This document shows, piece by piece, positions 15,216-22,055 of a stretch of 31,575 nt of DNA (position 1 is its first letter; every line of letters starts with the position of its first letter). Both the position numbers and the translations under genes were made by a program. This stretch comes from an uncultured Bacillota bacterium (GTDB taxonomy: Bacteria; Bacillota; Limnochordia; Limnochordales; ZCTH02-B6), in the NCBI GenBank assembly GCA_937916565.1, contig CALFSR010000239.1, positions 1 through 31,575 of the forward strand, read 5' to 3'. Under the pieces are notes generated by a model. It saw nothing but the letters and a program-made list of their open reading frames with translations, made no database searches and was not told where the DNA came from.

Positions 15216-16394
15216 TCAGCCGCCCTGCTGGGCGCTGCTTCTTCCGTTCATGGCCTCCACCAGCCGCTTGATGTCTTCGGCCCGGTCCTTTCGGGCCACC
15301 AGCGTCCGGTTGCCGGCCCGCACGACGATCAGATCCTCAACGCCGATGAGGGCCACCACCTCGGTCCCGTCCTCGCAAAAAACCACGTTGCCGGCGGCGT
15401 CCAGGGCATGGACGACGCCCCGGGCTGCGTTGCCCGCACCGTCCTGGTCCAGGAAGTCCGCCAGCGCCGCCCAGCCGCCCACGTCGCTCCAGCGAAACGG
15501 CGCCGCGATCATGTACACGTCGTCCGCCTTCTCCATGATGCCATAGTCCACGGAGATTTTGGGCACCCGGCCAAAGGCGGCGGCCAGCTGCTCCTCCCAC
15601 GCGGGCGTGTCCACGTATGCCTCCAGGGGAAACAGCCGGCGCGCATGCTCGGGCAAGTGCCGCTCCACGGCGGAAAGCAGCGTATCCGCAGCCCATACGA
15701 ACATGCCGCTGTTCCAGTAGTAGTCGCCGCTGGCTACGTACTGCGCCGCCGCGTCGCGAGAGGGCTTTTCCCGGAACTCGGCCACCCGGAAGTGCTGGAG
15801 GTCGTCGCTCTGCGCCGCATCGCCCGTAGGAACCGCCCGCGCCGCACGTCCGCCGCCCTCCCCCGAAGGCGCCGGCTCTCCGCCCGGCTCCCGGGGCGCT
15901 GGCACACGCTCCCCCGCCCGCAGGTATCCATAGCCGGTGGCCGGATAGGCGGGCGTGATGCCAAAGGTGTACAGCCGCCGGCCGTGCCGGCTGGCCGCGG
16001 CCGCCGATCGCACGGCGCGGTGAAACGCCTCCGCGGGCTCGATGACGTGATCCGCGGGCAAGACGACCATCACCGGGTTTCCGAACCGGCGCCGGCAGAC
16101 GATGGCCGCGAGGGCGATGGCGGCCGCGGTGTCCCGCCCCTGGGGCTCGCCGATGATGTTGGCAGCGGGGATATGGGGCAGCTGCGCCTGCACCTCCGCG
16201 GCGAAGCGGGCCGCGGTGACGATGATGGTCCGCTCAGGCGGCACGAGCCCTTCCAGACGGTCCACCGTCGACTGGAGGAGGGTCCGCCGCCCAAGCAAGG
16301 GCAGGAACTGCTTGGGGCGGTCCGCCGTGCTCACCGGCCAAAACCGCGTGCCGCTGCCGCCGGCGATGACCACCGCCACCATGTCGGACCGCAT
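15216..16394 (-). CDS. manC: Mannose-1-phosphate guanylyltransferase
   Basis: The 392-residue product is a nucleotidyltransferase of the ManC/GMP type: VIAGGSGTRFWPVSTADRPKQF at the N-terminus (GGSGTRFWP at 12-20), GRDTAAAIALAA, VLPADH, FREKP (207-211), YWNSGMFVW and FRWSDVGGW. It makes GDP-mannose from GTP and Man-1-P. The C-terminal isomerase (cupin) domain of the bifunctional ManC/AlgA enzymes is absent, so mannose-6-P must come from another gene. ATG at 16394 is chosen because GAGGTGA is 8 nt upstream; the frame opens at 16418. Residues 164-200 form an unusual Gly/Pro/Ala-rich insertion between the core strands and FREKP. Confidence 0.93.
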   Translation of the reverse strand: MRSDMVAVVIAGGSGTRFWPVSTADRPKQFLPLLGRRTLLQSTVDRLEGLVPPERTIIVTAARFAAEVQAQLPHIPAANIIGEPQGRDTAAAIALAAIVCRRRFGNPVMVVLPADHVIEPAEAFHRAVRSAAAASRHGRRLYTFGITPAYPATGYGYLRAGERVPAPREPGGEPAPSGEGGGRAARAVPTGDAAQSDDLQHFRVAEFREKPSRDAAAQYVASGDYYWNSGMFVWAADTLLSAVERHLPEHARRLFPLEAYVDTPAWEEQLAAAFGRVPKISVDYGIMEKADDVYMIAAPFRWSDVGGWAALADFLDQDGAGNAARGVVHALDAAGNVVFCEDGTEVVALIGVEDLIVVRAGNRTLVARKDRAEDIKRLVEAMNGRSSAQQGG

Positions 16395-16504
16395 CGTAGG
16401 TTTCACCTCGTCGCACATTCTCGGGCGGGACGGGCCGGCCGGCCGTGCAGGGAGCGGCCGGGCCGGCGCCGGATCAAAGTATGCAGGGGGTGTGGAACGG
16501 AGCC

Positions 16505-17071
16505 TTAGTCCCCGTGCTTCTCCCGCAGCCGGGGCGACAGGCGCAGCATGAGGTGGACCCGCTCAAACTCGTCCACCCAGTCGCTGACCGCTTCCCGCAG
16601 CAGGTCTTCGCCGGGCGGCACCACGCCCACGGGGCAGGCGGGACCGAGCTGGTCCTTGGCCATCTGGCGGTAAAAGGCCAGCACCCGATCGCCGTAGCGG
16701 GCGCACTCGGCGAAGTCCTCGCTCAAGAAAACGACCACCGGCACCCGCCGGCCGCCGTTGATGCGCAGGGCCTCGGTCAGATCGGGATTGGTTTCCTGAT
16801 CAATAAAGCGAAGGTCGATGCGGGGCGACTGCTCGGCGATGCGCTGGAGAATCGGGCACTGGTTGGCGCAGTCGCCGCACCACGCGCCGGCCAGCACAAG
16901 AACGTTCATCCGGCGGACGAAGCCCGCGACCAACTCCTTTTGCTCGGCGGTCAGGGAAACCCGCTCATACACCCGCTGCCACCGGGCGCGGTGGGCCTCG
17001 GTGCCATGGGCCTCCAGGTAGGCGTCGTAGGGCAGGCTTTGCTCAAAGACGGCACGCCAGTCGATGCTCAT
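16505..17071 (-). CDS. Thioredoxin-like protein with WCGDC motif
   Basis: The 188-residue product has a thioredoxin fold preceded by a ~50-residue helical N-terminus. MNVLVLAGAWCGDCANQCPIL carries the redox pair C65-G-D-C68 after W64; RVPVVVFLSEDF gives the cis-Pro loop. Proteins of this form (often annotated as thioredoxin family, about 180-190 residues) are cytoplasmic, and their partners are unknown. A bacillithiol- or redox-related role is only a guess. ATG at 17071 is chosen because AGGAG is about 10 nt upstream; GTG at 17080 would leave no spacing. It is a separate unit from manC, 110 bp away. Confidence 0.85.
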   Translation of the reverse strand: MSIDWRAVFEQSLPYDAYLEAHGTEAHRARWQRVYERVSLTAEQKELVAGFVRRMNVLVLAGAWCGDCANQCPILQRIAEQSPRIDLRFIDQETNPDLTEALRINGGRRVPVVVFLSEDFAECARYGDRVLAFYRQMAKDQLGPACPVGVVPPGEDLLREAVSDWVDEFERVHLMLRLSPRLREKHGD

Positions 17072-17190
17072 GGTCGGCACACTCCTCTCCTCGTCGGGGA
17101 ACTCGGCCGCTCCTGTCCTCGGCTTCCCCCGGGGGGTGCACGCTCCCCTCGCGAAGAGGGGCTTCCAGGCCGGCCGCCCGTCGTCCTGCT

Positions 17191-17721
17191 TTACGGGCTA
17201 AAGTCGGGCGCGTCCAGCGCGAGCGTCAGCTCTTCGATGCCCTCGATGAAGTCGAGCTCGATGCGATCGATGATGCGGAACCCGAGCTCCTGCAGGAGGC
17301 GGAGCCCTACCTCGTCGTTGCCCGGGACCTCCATCGTGATGCGTTGCAGGCCCTTGTCCTCCAGCGCATAGCGCAAGGTCGTGACCAGCACGTCCCGGCG
17401 AAACTCCCCCGCCCAGCAGGCCTTGTCGCCCAGCATGACCGACAGCGCCGCCTCCCGCCGCACCCGATCGATGGAGTGCAGGTCGACGTCGCCCACGTAG
17501 CGGCCGTCGGGCGTCTCGATGGCCCACTGCTCGCTGTAGGGGTCTTCCTTGACCATGTGGTACCAGACCTGGAGGTCCTCGAGGGTGTTGGGGTCCCCGG
17601 GCACGCCGTGCCACAGCCGCTGCACGTCCGGGTCGTTGATCATCTCCAGTCGCCGGGGCAGATCGTCCCGGCGCAGCGGCCGCAGGCGGCACCCGCGCCC
17701 CGTGATCTCGCCCTCCGTCAT
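17191..17721 (-). CDS. GNAT-family N-acetyltransferase (RimJ/RimL-like)
   Basis: The 176-residue product shows a GNAT fold of the RimJ/RimL/SpeG-like acetyltransferase_3 type: RLRPLRRDDLPRRLEMINDP at the start, VGDVDLHSIDRVRREAALSVML as beta strands 2-4, an acetyl-CoA segment around RDVLVTTLRYALEDKGLQRI and VPGNDEVGLRLLQELGFRI near the end, where the Asn and the ELGF element are typical. The substrate (protein N-terminus, small amine or antibiotic) cannot be told. ATG at 17721 is chosen because GGAGGGAGG lies upstream at good spacing; the frame extends to 17799. The trailing region (17072-17190) has only a weak GC hairpin. Confidence 0.88.
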   Translation of the reverse strand: MTEGEITGRGCRLRPLRRDDLPRRLEMINDPDVQRLWHGVPGDPNTLEDLQVWYHMVKEDPYSEQWAIETPDGRYVGDVDLHSIDRVRREAALSVMLGDKACWAGEFRRDVLVTTLRYALEDKGLQRITMEVPGNDEVGLRLLQELGFRIIDRIELDFIEGIEELTLALDAPDFSP

Positions 17722-17822
17722 CTGCGCGTCCTCCCTCCGCCCCCGGTAAAGAATTCCTGGCCAAGCCCGCAACTCCTGGCGCCGCGCTGCGGCAGGCACG
17801 GGGACCTCCTCCCCCGCGTAAA

Positions 17823-17852
17823 TTGACAGCGGACCGGCTCTCGTGGTACACT
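17823..17852 (+). promoter_or_regulatory. Promoter of tRNA-Ser(GCU)
   Basis: A consensus -35 TTGACA (17823-17828), an 18-bp spacer and TACACT (17847-17852) end 21 bp before the tRNA. This is the best sigma-70/sigma-A promoter in the window. Confidence 0.75.
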
Positions 17853-17873
17853 AACGCGGCAACCAAGCGACGC

Positions 17874-17967
17874 GGAGGAGTACTCAAGAGGCCTACGAGA
17901 GCGGTTTGCTAAACCGTAGCGGGGGCTTAAACCCCTGCCGAGGGTTCGAATCCCTCCTCCTCCGCCA
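17874..17967 (+). tRNA. tRNA-Ser (anticodon GCU)
   Basis: The acceptor arm GGAGGAG (17874-17880) pairs with CTCCTCC (17957-17963), followed by discriminator G and an encoded CCA (17965-17967). The anticodon stem-loop CGGTTTGCTAAACCG gives anticodon GCT (17908-17910), reading AGC and AGU. The long variable arm (GCGGGGGCTTAAACCCCTGC) is the class II feature of tRNA-Ser, and the T arm GAGGGTTCGAATCCCTC is standard. Own promoter and terminator flank it. Confidence 0.97.
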
Positions 17968-17973
17968 CGCACA

Positions 17974-18003
17974 GCCGGCGCTCCAAAGCGCCGGCATTTT
18001 TCT
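17974..18003 (+). terminator. Terminator of tRNA-Ser(GCU)
   Basis: A perfect 9-bp stem GCCGGCGCT (17974-17982) with AGCGCCGGC (17987-17995), 4-nt loop, then A followed by TTTTT. This is a classic intrinsic terminator 7 bp after the tRNA. Confidence 0.88.
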
Positions 18004-18041
18004 CCAGGCACACGGATGAGCCCCCGGGAGGTGAGGCAACG

Positions 18042-18368
18042 TTGCCGGCGGAGATCAACTGGCCCGTCCTGGGCGGGCAGCTCGCCCTGGGCACCCTCCT
18101 CGGGATCGCCATCGGGTTCACTCTGAAGAAGGCCCTCAAGATCGCCCTGCTCGCGGCAGGCGTCCTGGTGCTCACCGGCCTCGCCCTGCAGCACTTTGAG
18201 CTCATCACCATCAACTGGGCCAACCTGGAAACCCTCTACAACCGTGCCATGGAGGAAACGGGCGGCGCGGCGGCGTTCCTCACCGCGTGGGCCAACCAGC
18301 TGGAGACCCTCATCCCCGTCGCGGGCAGCTTCGTGGTGGGCTTTTTCATCGGCCTGCGGCTCGGCTGA
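18042..18368 (+). CDS. FUN14 domain-containing small membrane protein
   Basis: The 108-residue product has a helix at about 9-26 with GQLALGTLLGIAIGFTLKKALK, a second at 32-50, an amphipathic segment (WANLETLYNRAMEET) and a last helix VAGSFVVGFFIGLRLG. The GxxxGxxxGF...KK(A/V)xK pattern and the closing GFxxGxxxG are those of the FUN14 family, best known as a mitophagy receptor in eukaryotes but widely present in bacteria and archaea with no known function. The start is TTG at 18042, with GGGAGGTGA 7 nt upstream. It directly follows the tRNA-Ser terminator, and no separate promoter is evident. Confidence 0.8.
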   Translation: MPAEINWPVLGGQLALGTLLGIAIGFTLKKALKIALLAAGVLVLTGLALQHFELITINWANLETLYNRAMEETGGAAAFLTAWANQLETLIPVAGSFVVGFFIGLRLG

Positions 18369-18427
18369 GCGCGGCCGTCGCCGGCATGCCGGGCGGGCCA
18401 GGACTTCCGAGCCCGGAAGGCGCGCGA

Positions 18428-18793
18428 TCACGGCTTCAGCGCCAAGCTGAGCGGCGGCAGTTTGTACCGGCCTTCCCGGTCTTTGCGCTTGGCCCCGGCC
18501 ACGTCGGCGCACGTCTCCAGCAGGCGGATGAGCTGGTCGACGTCGAGGCCCGCGTGCCGCGGCCGGTACTCCTCCAGCAGTTCCCGGGCTCCCCGGAACA
18601 ACGTTTCGGACCAGTAATAGCTTTCCTCTTCCCAGTGCTCGACGGCCCCTGCCAGCTGGATCAAGGCCTTGTAAAAGCGGTTGGAGCGGTCGGCGTTCCA
18701 CGCCTCCATAAGCGCCTCGTGGCTTTCGGCGTAGCGCCCCTCGTTGAACAGGCTGATGAACTCCAGGTACTCGGGCGGGTACGGGCTGCGCAC
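18428..18793 (-). CDS. DUF309 domain-containing protein
   Basis: The 121-residue product has the DUF309 core: EYLEFISLFNEGRYAESHEALMEAWN, then FYKALIQLAGAVEHWEEESYYWSETLFRGARELLEEY. The conserved FNxGxYxxxHE stretch is present. DUF309 is a small all-helical family without a known activity; the conserved H and E residues have been noted but no substrate is known. GTG at 18793 is chosen because AAGGGGGAA is 5 nt upstream and the family begins there; the frame extends to 19033 through the MFS gene. It starts 19 bp after the MFS transporter stop, so the two form an operon. Confidence 0.85.
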   Translation of the reverse strand: MRSPYPPEYLEFISLFNEGRYAESHEALMEAWNADRSNRFYKALIQLAGAVEHWEEESYYWSETLFRGARELLEEYRPRHAGLDVDQLIRLLETCADVAGAKRKDREGRYKLPPLSLALKP

Positions 18794-18812
18794 GGCGATT
18801 CCCCCTTGTGGG

Positions 18813-20219
18813 TCACCCTTCGCCTTCAAGTTCCCGCAGCCGGCCCGGCGTCCCTGCCCGCGCCTCCTCCTTTGCGGCACCGCCCGACGGCTCCCGCGCC
18901 CCCTCCGACCCGCCCGGCCGGCCGCCTGCCCGCTCCCCGGACGACCCGTGCTGGCCACCTGCCCGCTCCCGGGACGACCCGTGCTGGCCGCCGCCGGCCT
19001 CACCGGTGGCGACGAGCAGTTTGTCCGGGGCAACGAGCCACCAGCTCACCGCCATGACCAAGGCGGCCAAGGCCGCGGCGCCCCCCAGCATGAGCGTCCT
19101 CCCCGCCCCGAGCGCGAGGGCAAAGGCGGGCGGCCCGATCGCGACGCCGATGAAGCGCACCGCGCCGTAAAGAGACGTCACCAGGCCCCGCTCCTCCCGC
19201 CGGGCGGCGCTCGTCACCAGCATGTTGACGGCCGGCAGCATGGCGCCGATGGCGACGCCGAGAAACCCGAGAGCCGCCATGAACGGCACAAGGGCGCGAA
19301 AGGCGGCCGCAGCCGCCAGCGAAGCCGCGGCCAAACCGGCCCCCGCCACGATCACGGGTTTCAGCAGGCGGAGGCGGTCTTGGAAGTACGAGCCGGCGAT
19401 GTACGCGGTGGCGGCCATGGTGCCCACGGGGATGGCCAGCACCAGTCCCGCCGTAAAGCCGCGGACGCCGTAGCGGGGGCCAAGCTCGTCGGAGACGTAC
19501 GATAGGACGCCAAAGAGCAGAAAGAGAGCCGCCATGCCGGCAAGATACGTCGCGGCCAGGGGCACGCCCCGATCCTGGAAGATCCGGAGCAGCGCCCGCC
19601 CGTACTCGCGCAAGCCCCGCTCGTCCTTGACCGGCGGCTCTTCGATGAATAGCCACACCAGCAAGGCGGCCGGCACCGCGAGGGCCCCGTAGACGAAAAA
19701 CGGCGCCCACCAGGCCAGGAGCGCCACGGCGGCGCCCAGCACGGGGCTGACCACCTTGCCGACGCCGTTGGCCGCCTCCAGGATGCCCAGCACCCGCGTG
19801 CGGCCGCTTCCGGCGAAGATATCGCCCGCCAGCGCGACCGCGAGCAGGTATGTCCCCCCGGCGCCGATGCCCTGGATGATCCGCCCCGCCAGCACCAGCG
19901 GGTACGGCTCCCTCATCAGCAGCGCCGCGGCGCCGGCGATGAGCCCGCCCGCGCCGTAGACGACCAGCGCCGGCGCGATCACCTTGCGCCGGCCGATGTG
20001 GTCGGAAACGATGCCCGCAAAGGGAATGACGATGGCCGCCGGGGCCGAAAACGCCGTGACCAGCAGGCCGACCTGGAACTGGGTGAGGCTCATGGCCTCC
20101 TTGAGCTGGGGAAAGACGGGGATGACCATGGAGTTGCCCAGCACCATGATAAAGGGCACCGCGCCCAGGATAACGATGTGCACGAGCCGCCGCCGGTCCA
20201 TGTCCACCCCGCCGCTCAT
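18813..20219 (-). CDS. MFS transporter, Bmr/TetA-like, with repetitive C-terminal tail
   Basis: The 468-residue product has 12 predicted helices starting at LVHIVILGAVPFIMVLGNSM. The MFS loop motif is GIVSDHIGRRKVI after helix 2, then a motif-C-like region, IIQGIGAGGTYLLAVALAGDIFAGSGR and a later ANGVGKVVSPVLGAAVA, the latter typical of 12-TMS drug-H+ antiporters. Substrate is unknown. The hydrophobic core ends at LVAPDKLL, and the last ~65 residues form a hydrophilic Gly/Arg/Glu tail containing an 11-residue motif twice (GGQHGSSRERA, GGQHGSSGERA). ATG at 20219 is used; ATG at 20201 is an alternative. It is divergent from tRNA-Ser(UGA); the frame's extension upstream into the tRNA is not coding. 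Confidence 0.88.
   Translation of the reverse strand: MSGGVDMDRRRLVHIVILGAVPFIMVLGNSMVIPVFPQLKEAMSLTQFQVGLLVTAFSAPAAIVIPFAGIVSDHIGRRKVIAPALVVYGAGGLIAGAAALLMREPYPLVLAGRIIQGIGAGGTYLLAVALAGDIFAGSGRTRVLGILEAANGVGKVVSPVLGAAVALLAWWAPFFVYGALAVPAALLVWLFIEEPPVKDERGLREYGRALLRIFQDRGVPLAATYLAGMAALFLLFGVLSYVSDELGPRYGVRGFTAGLVLAIPVGTMAATAYIAGSYFQDRLRLLKPVIVAGAGLAAASLAAAAAFRALVPFMAALGFLGVAIGAMLPAVNMLVTSAARREERGLVTSLYGAVRFIGVAIGPPAFALALGAGRTLMLGGAAALAALVMAVSWWLVAPDKLLVATGEAGGGQHGSSRERAGGQHGSSGERAGGRPGGSEGAREPSGGAAKEEARAGTPGRLRELEGEG
18925..18990. repeat. Two-copy 33-bp direct repeat in the MFS tail
   Basis: Units 18925-18957 and 18958-18990 are identical except for two bases. They encode the duplicated 11-residue motif at the C-terminus of the MFS protein. 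Confidence 0.85.
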
Positions 20220-20412
20220 GGGCTTTCCCGCGGCGGCCCGGCGCGGGCCGCCCGACCGCCGGGCCAGCGCCGTCGTCGCTCGCCCCCCGGCACCGCTAGC
20301 ATTGCCCGGGGCGTCCGGCGCGATACCGGGCCGACGAAGCGCCTCCGCCCGGTCGGACCTGCGCCCGCGCAAGGGATCCCTGGGCCGCGGGTATCCCGCG
20401 CCGGGGAGCCGG

Positions 20413-20442
20413 TGGACACGAGGCGGCGCGCCGCGGTACAAT
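20413..20442 (+). promoter_or_regulatory. Promoter of tRNA-Ser(UGA)
   Basis: TGGACA (20413-20418), an 18-bp spacer and TACAAT (20437-20442) end 37 bp before the tRNA. Each element differs from consensus by one base; the spacing equals that of the tRNA-Ser(GCU) promoter. Confidence 0.65.
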
Positions 20443-20479
20443 GCCAGTGCGCACCGCAACAGGCGGGCGTGTCCCGCGC

Positions 20480-20566
20480 GGAAGGGTGGCCGAGCGGCCG
20501 AAGGCAGCGGTCTTGAAAACCGCAGGGTGATGAGCCCCGTGGGTTCGAATCCCACCCCTTCCGCCA
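20480..20566 (+). tRNA. tRNA-Ser (anticodon UGA)
   Basis: The acceptor GGAAGGG (20480-20486) pairs with CCCTTCC (20556-20562), followed by G and an encoded CCA (20564-20566). The anticodon stem-loop GCGGTCTTGAAAACCGC gives TGA (20514-20516), reading UCN codons (mainly UCA). The extended variable arm AGGGTGATGAGCCCC marks a class II tRNA-Ser, and the T arm is GTGGGTTCGAATCCCAC. It is convergent with serS. Confidence 0.97.
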
Positions 20567-20601
20567 GCCTGCTCCTTTCACATCATTCCTTCATCCCAGC
20601 A

Positions 20602-20640
20602 CGAAGCGCCCCATCCGAGGATGGGGCGCTTCGCCGTTTC
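20602..20640. terminator. Hairpin between tRNA-Ser(UGA) and serS
   Basis: A near-perfect long inverted repeat, CGAAGCGCCCCATCC (20602-20616) with GGATGGGGCGCTTCG (20619-20633), is followed by CCGTTTCGTTCC on the plus strand. It lies between two convergent genes and can serve both; the T tract is weak. Confidence 0.6.
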
Positions 20641-20661
20641 GTTCCATCTGCTGCCGACCGC

Positions 20662-21942
20662 TCAGCGGGGCTCGATGCGGGCCATGCCGCCCATGTAAGG
20701 CCGGAGAGCGTCCGGGATGGTGACGCTGCCGTCCTCGTTTTGGTAGTTTTCGAGGATGGCGGCGACGGTCCGGCCGACGGCGAGCCCGGAGCCGTTGAGG
20801 GTGTGCACGTACTCCGGTTTCGCCTTAGGAGTGCGCCGGAAGCGGATGTTGGCCCGCCGGGCCTGGAAATCCTCAAAGTTGGAGCAGGACGAAATCTCCA
20901 CGTACCGGCCGTAGCTGGGCATCCACACCTCGGGATCGTACTTTTTCGCCGCGGTGAAGCCGACGTCGGCCGTGCACATCATGCTCACCCGGTAAGGCAG
21001 CTCCAGGCGCTGCAGGATCGCCTCCGCGTTGGCCACGAGCTTCTCGAGCTCCTCGTAGGAGTCTTCCGGTTTCACGAACTTGACGAGCTCGACCTTGTTG
21101 AACTGGTGCTGCCGGATGAGCCCGCGGGTGTCGCGGCCGTACGCCCCCGCCTCCGCCCGGAAGCAGGCCGAATAGGCCACGTAGTAAAGGGGCAGCTGGT
21201 CGCCGTCGAGGATCTCGTCGCGATGCAGGTTGGTGACGGGCACCTCGGCCGTCGGGATCATGTACAGGTCCGTGCCTTCGCAGCGGAACATGTCCTCCGA
21301 GAACTTGGGCAGCTGACCCGTGCCGGTCATGCTGTCGCGGTTTGCCAGGAACGGCGGCAAGATCTCGATGTAGCCGTGCTCCTGGGTGTGCACGTCCAGC
21401 ATAAAGTTGATCAGCGCCCGCTCAAGCCGCGCCCCGGCTCCCTTGTACACGGTGAAACGCGCGCCCGTGACCTTGGTGGCCCGCTCGAAATCCAGAATCC
21501 CGAGGGAAGTTCCGATGTCCCAGTGCGCCCTGGGCTCGAAGCTGAACCGCCGCGGCTCGCCCCAGCGGCGCACCTCCACGTTGTCGGCGTCGCTTTCGCC
21601 GTAGGGCACCGACTCGTGGGGGATGTTGGGAATGACCAGCAGGAGCTGCTGCAGGCGGCTTTCCACGTCCCGGACCTGGTCGTCGAGCTCTTTGATCCGG
21701 TCGCTGACCTCCCGCATGGCTTCGATGATGGCCGTGGCGTCCTGCCCTGCCCGCTTTGCCCGGGCAACTTCCTCCGACACTTGGTTGCGGCGGGCCTTGA
21801 GCTGCTCCGCCTCGGTCAGCAGGGACCGGCGCCGCTCATCCAAAGCCAGCACCTCGTCGATGGGCGCCGCGTCGTCGCCGCGGCGGCGCATGGCCTCCCG
21901 CACCTTGTCCGGTTCGCTGCGGATAAGCTTGATGTCCAGCAC
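20662..21942 (-). CDS. serS: Seryl-tRNA synthetase
   Basis: The 426-residue product is a normal-length class II SerRS. The N-terminal coiled-coil arm (about 30-100, ERRRSLLTEAEQLKARRNQV and EMREVSDRIKELDDQVRDVE-like heptads) binds the long variable arm of tRNA-Ser. Motif 2 is seen at ACFRAEAGAYGRDTRGLIRQHQF, and motif 3 at LNGSGLAVGRTVAAILEN. It charges tRNA-Ser (and tRNA-Sec where present). GTG at 21942 begins MLDIKLIRSEP, the usual family start, with GGGAGG 8 nt upstream; the frame extends further but is not coding there. I searched the 110-bp leader for the T-box core (GGTGGNACCGCG) and did not see it, so T-box control is not supported. Confidence 0.97.
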   Translation of the reverse strand: MLDIKLIRSEPDKVREAMRRRGDDAAPIDEVLALDERRRSLLTEAEQLKARRNQVSEEVARAKRAGQDATAIIEAMREVSDRIKELDDQVRDVESRLQQLLLVIPNIPHESVPYGESDADNVEVRRWGEPRRFSFEPRAHWDIGTSLGILDFERATKVTGARFTVYKGAGARLERALINFMLDVHTQEHGYIEILPPFLANRDSMTGTGQLPKFSEDMFRCEGTDLYMIPTAEVPVTNLHRDEILDGDQLPLYYVAYSACFRAEAGAYGRDTRGLIRQHQFNKVELVKFVKPEDSYEELEKLVANAEAILQRLELPYRVSMMCTADVGFTAAKKYDPEVWMPSYGRYVEISSCSNFEDFQARRANIRFRRTPKAKPEYVHTLNGSGLAVGRTVAAILENYQNEDGSVTIPDALRPYMGGMARIEPR

Positions 21943-22025
21943 GATACAGGCCTCCCTGCCCGGACTCGCCGGCGCGCCTTGCCGCGGCCGGCCCGGACCA
22001 ATCCCACACTTGCGCTTATGGAAAC

Positions 22026-22055
22026 ACGCTAGCAACAAAGGCCGGATCCCGTCAA
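22026..22055 (-). promoter_or_regulatory. Possible promoter of serS
   Basis: On the minus strand TTGACG (22055-22050) is followed after 18 bp by TAGCGT (22031-22026). The -35 is good and the -10 poor. The -35 overlaps the stop codon of the upstream MFS gene. Confidence 0.3.

Noticed and set aside
17874..20566. tRNA-Ser genes as integration sites of a mobile island
   Set aside because: No integrase, direct repeat of a tRNA 3' end, or foreign base composition is seen between them; the genes are ordinary transporters and small proteins.
19984..22032. Very long plus-strand open frame (682 codons) opposite the MFS gene and serS
   Set aside because: Its codon pattern is the antisense of two recognisable genes and spans a tRNA; it is a GC-rich shadow frame.
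21943..22051. T-box leader upstream of serS
   Set aside because: The conserved T-box sequence (GGTGGNACCGCG) and specifier-loop features are not visible, and the leader is too short.
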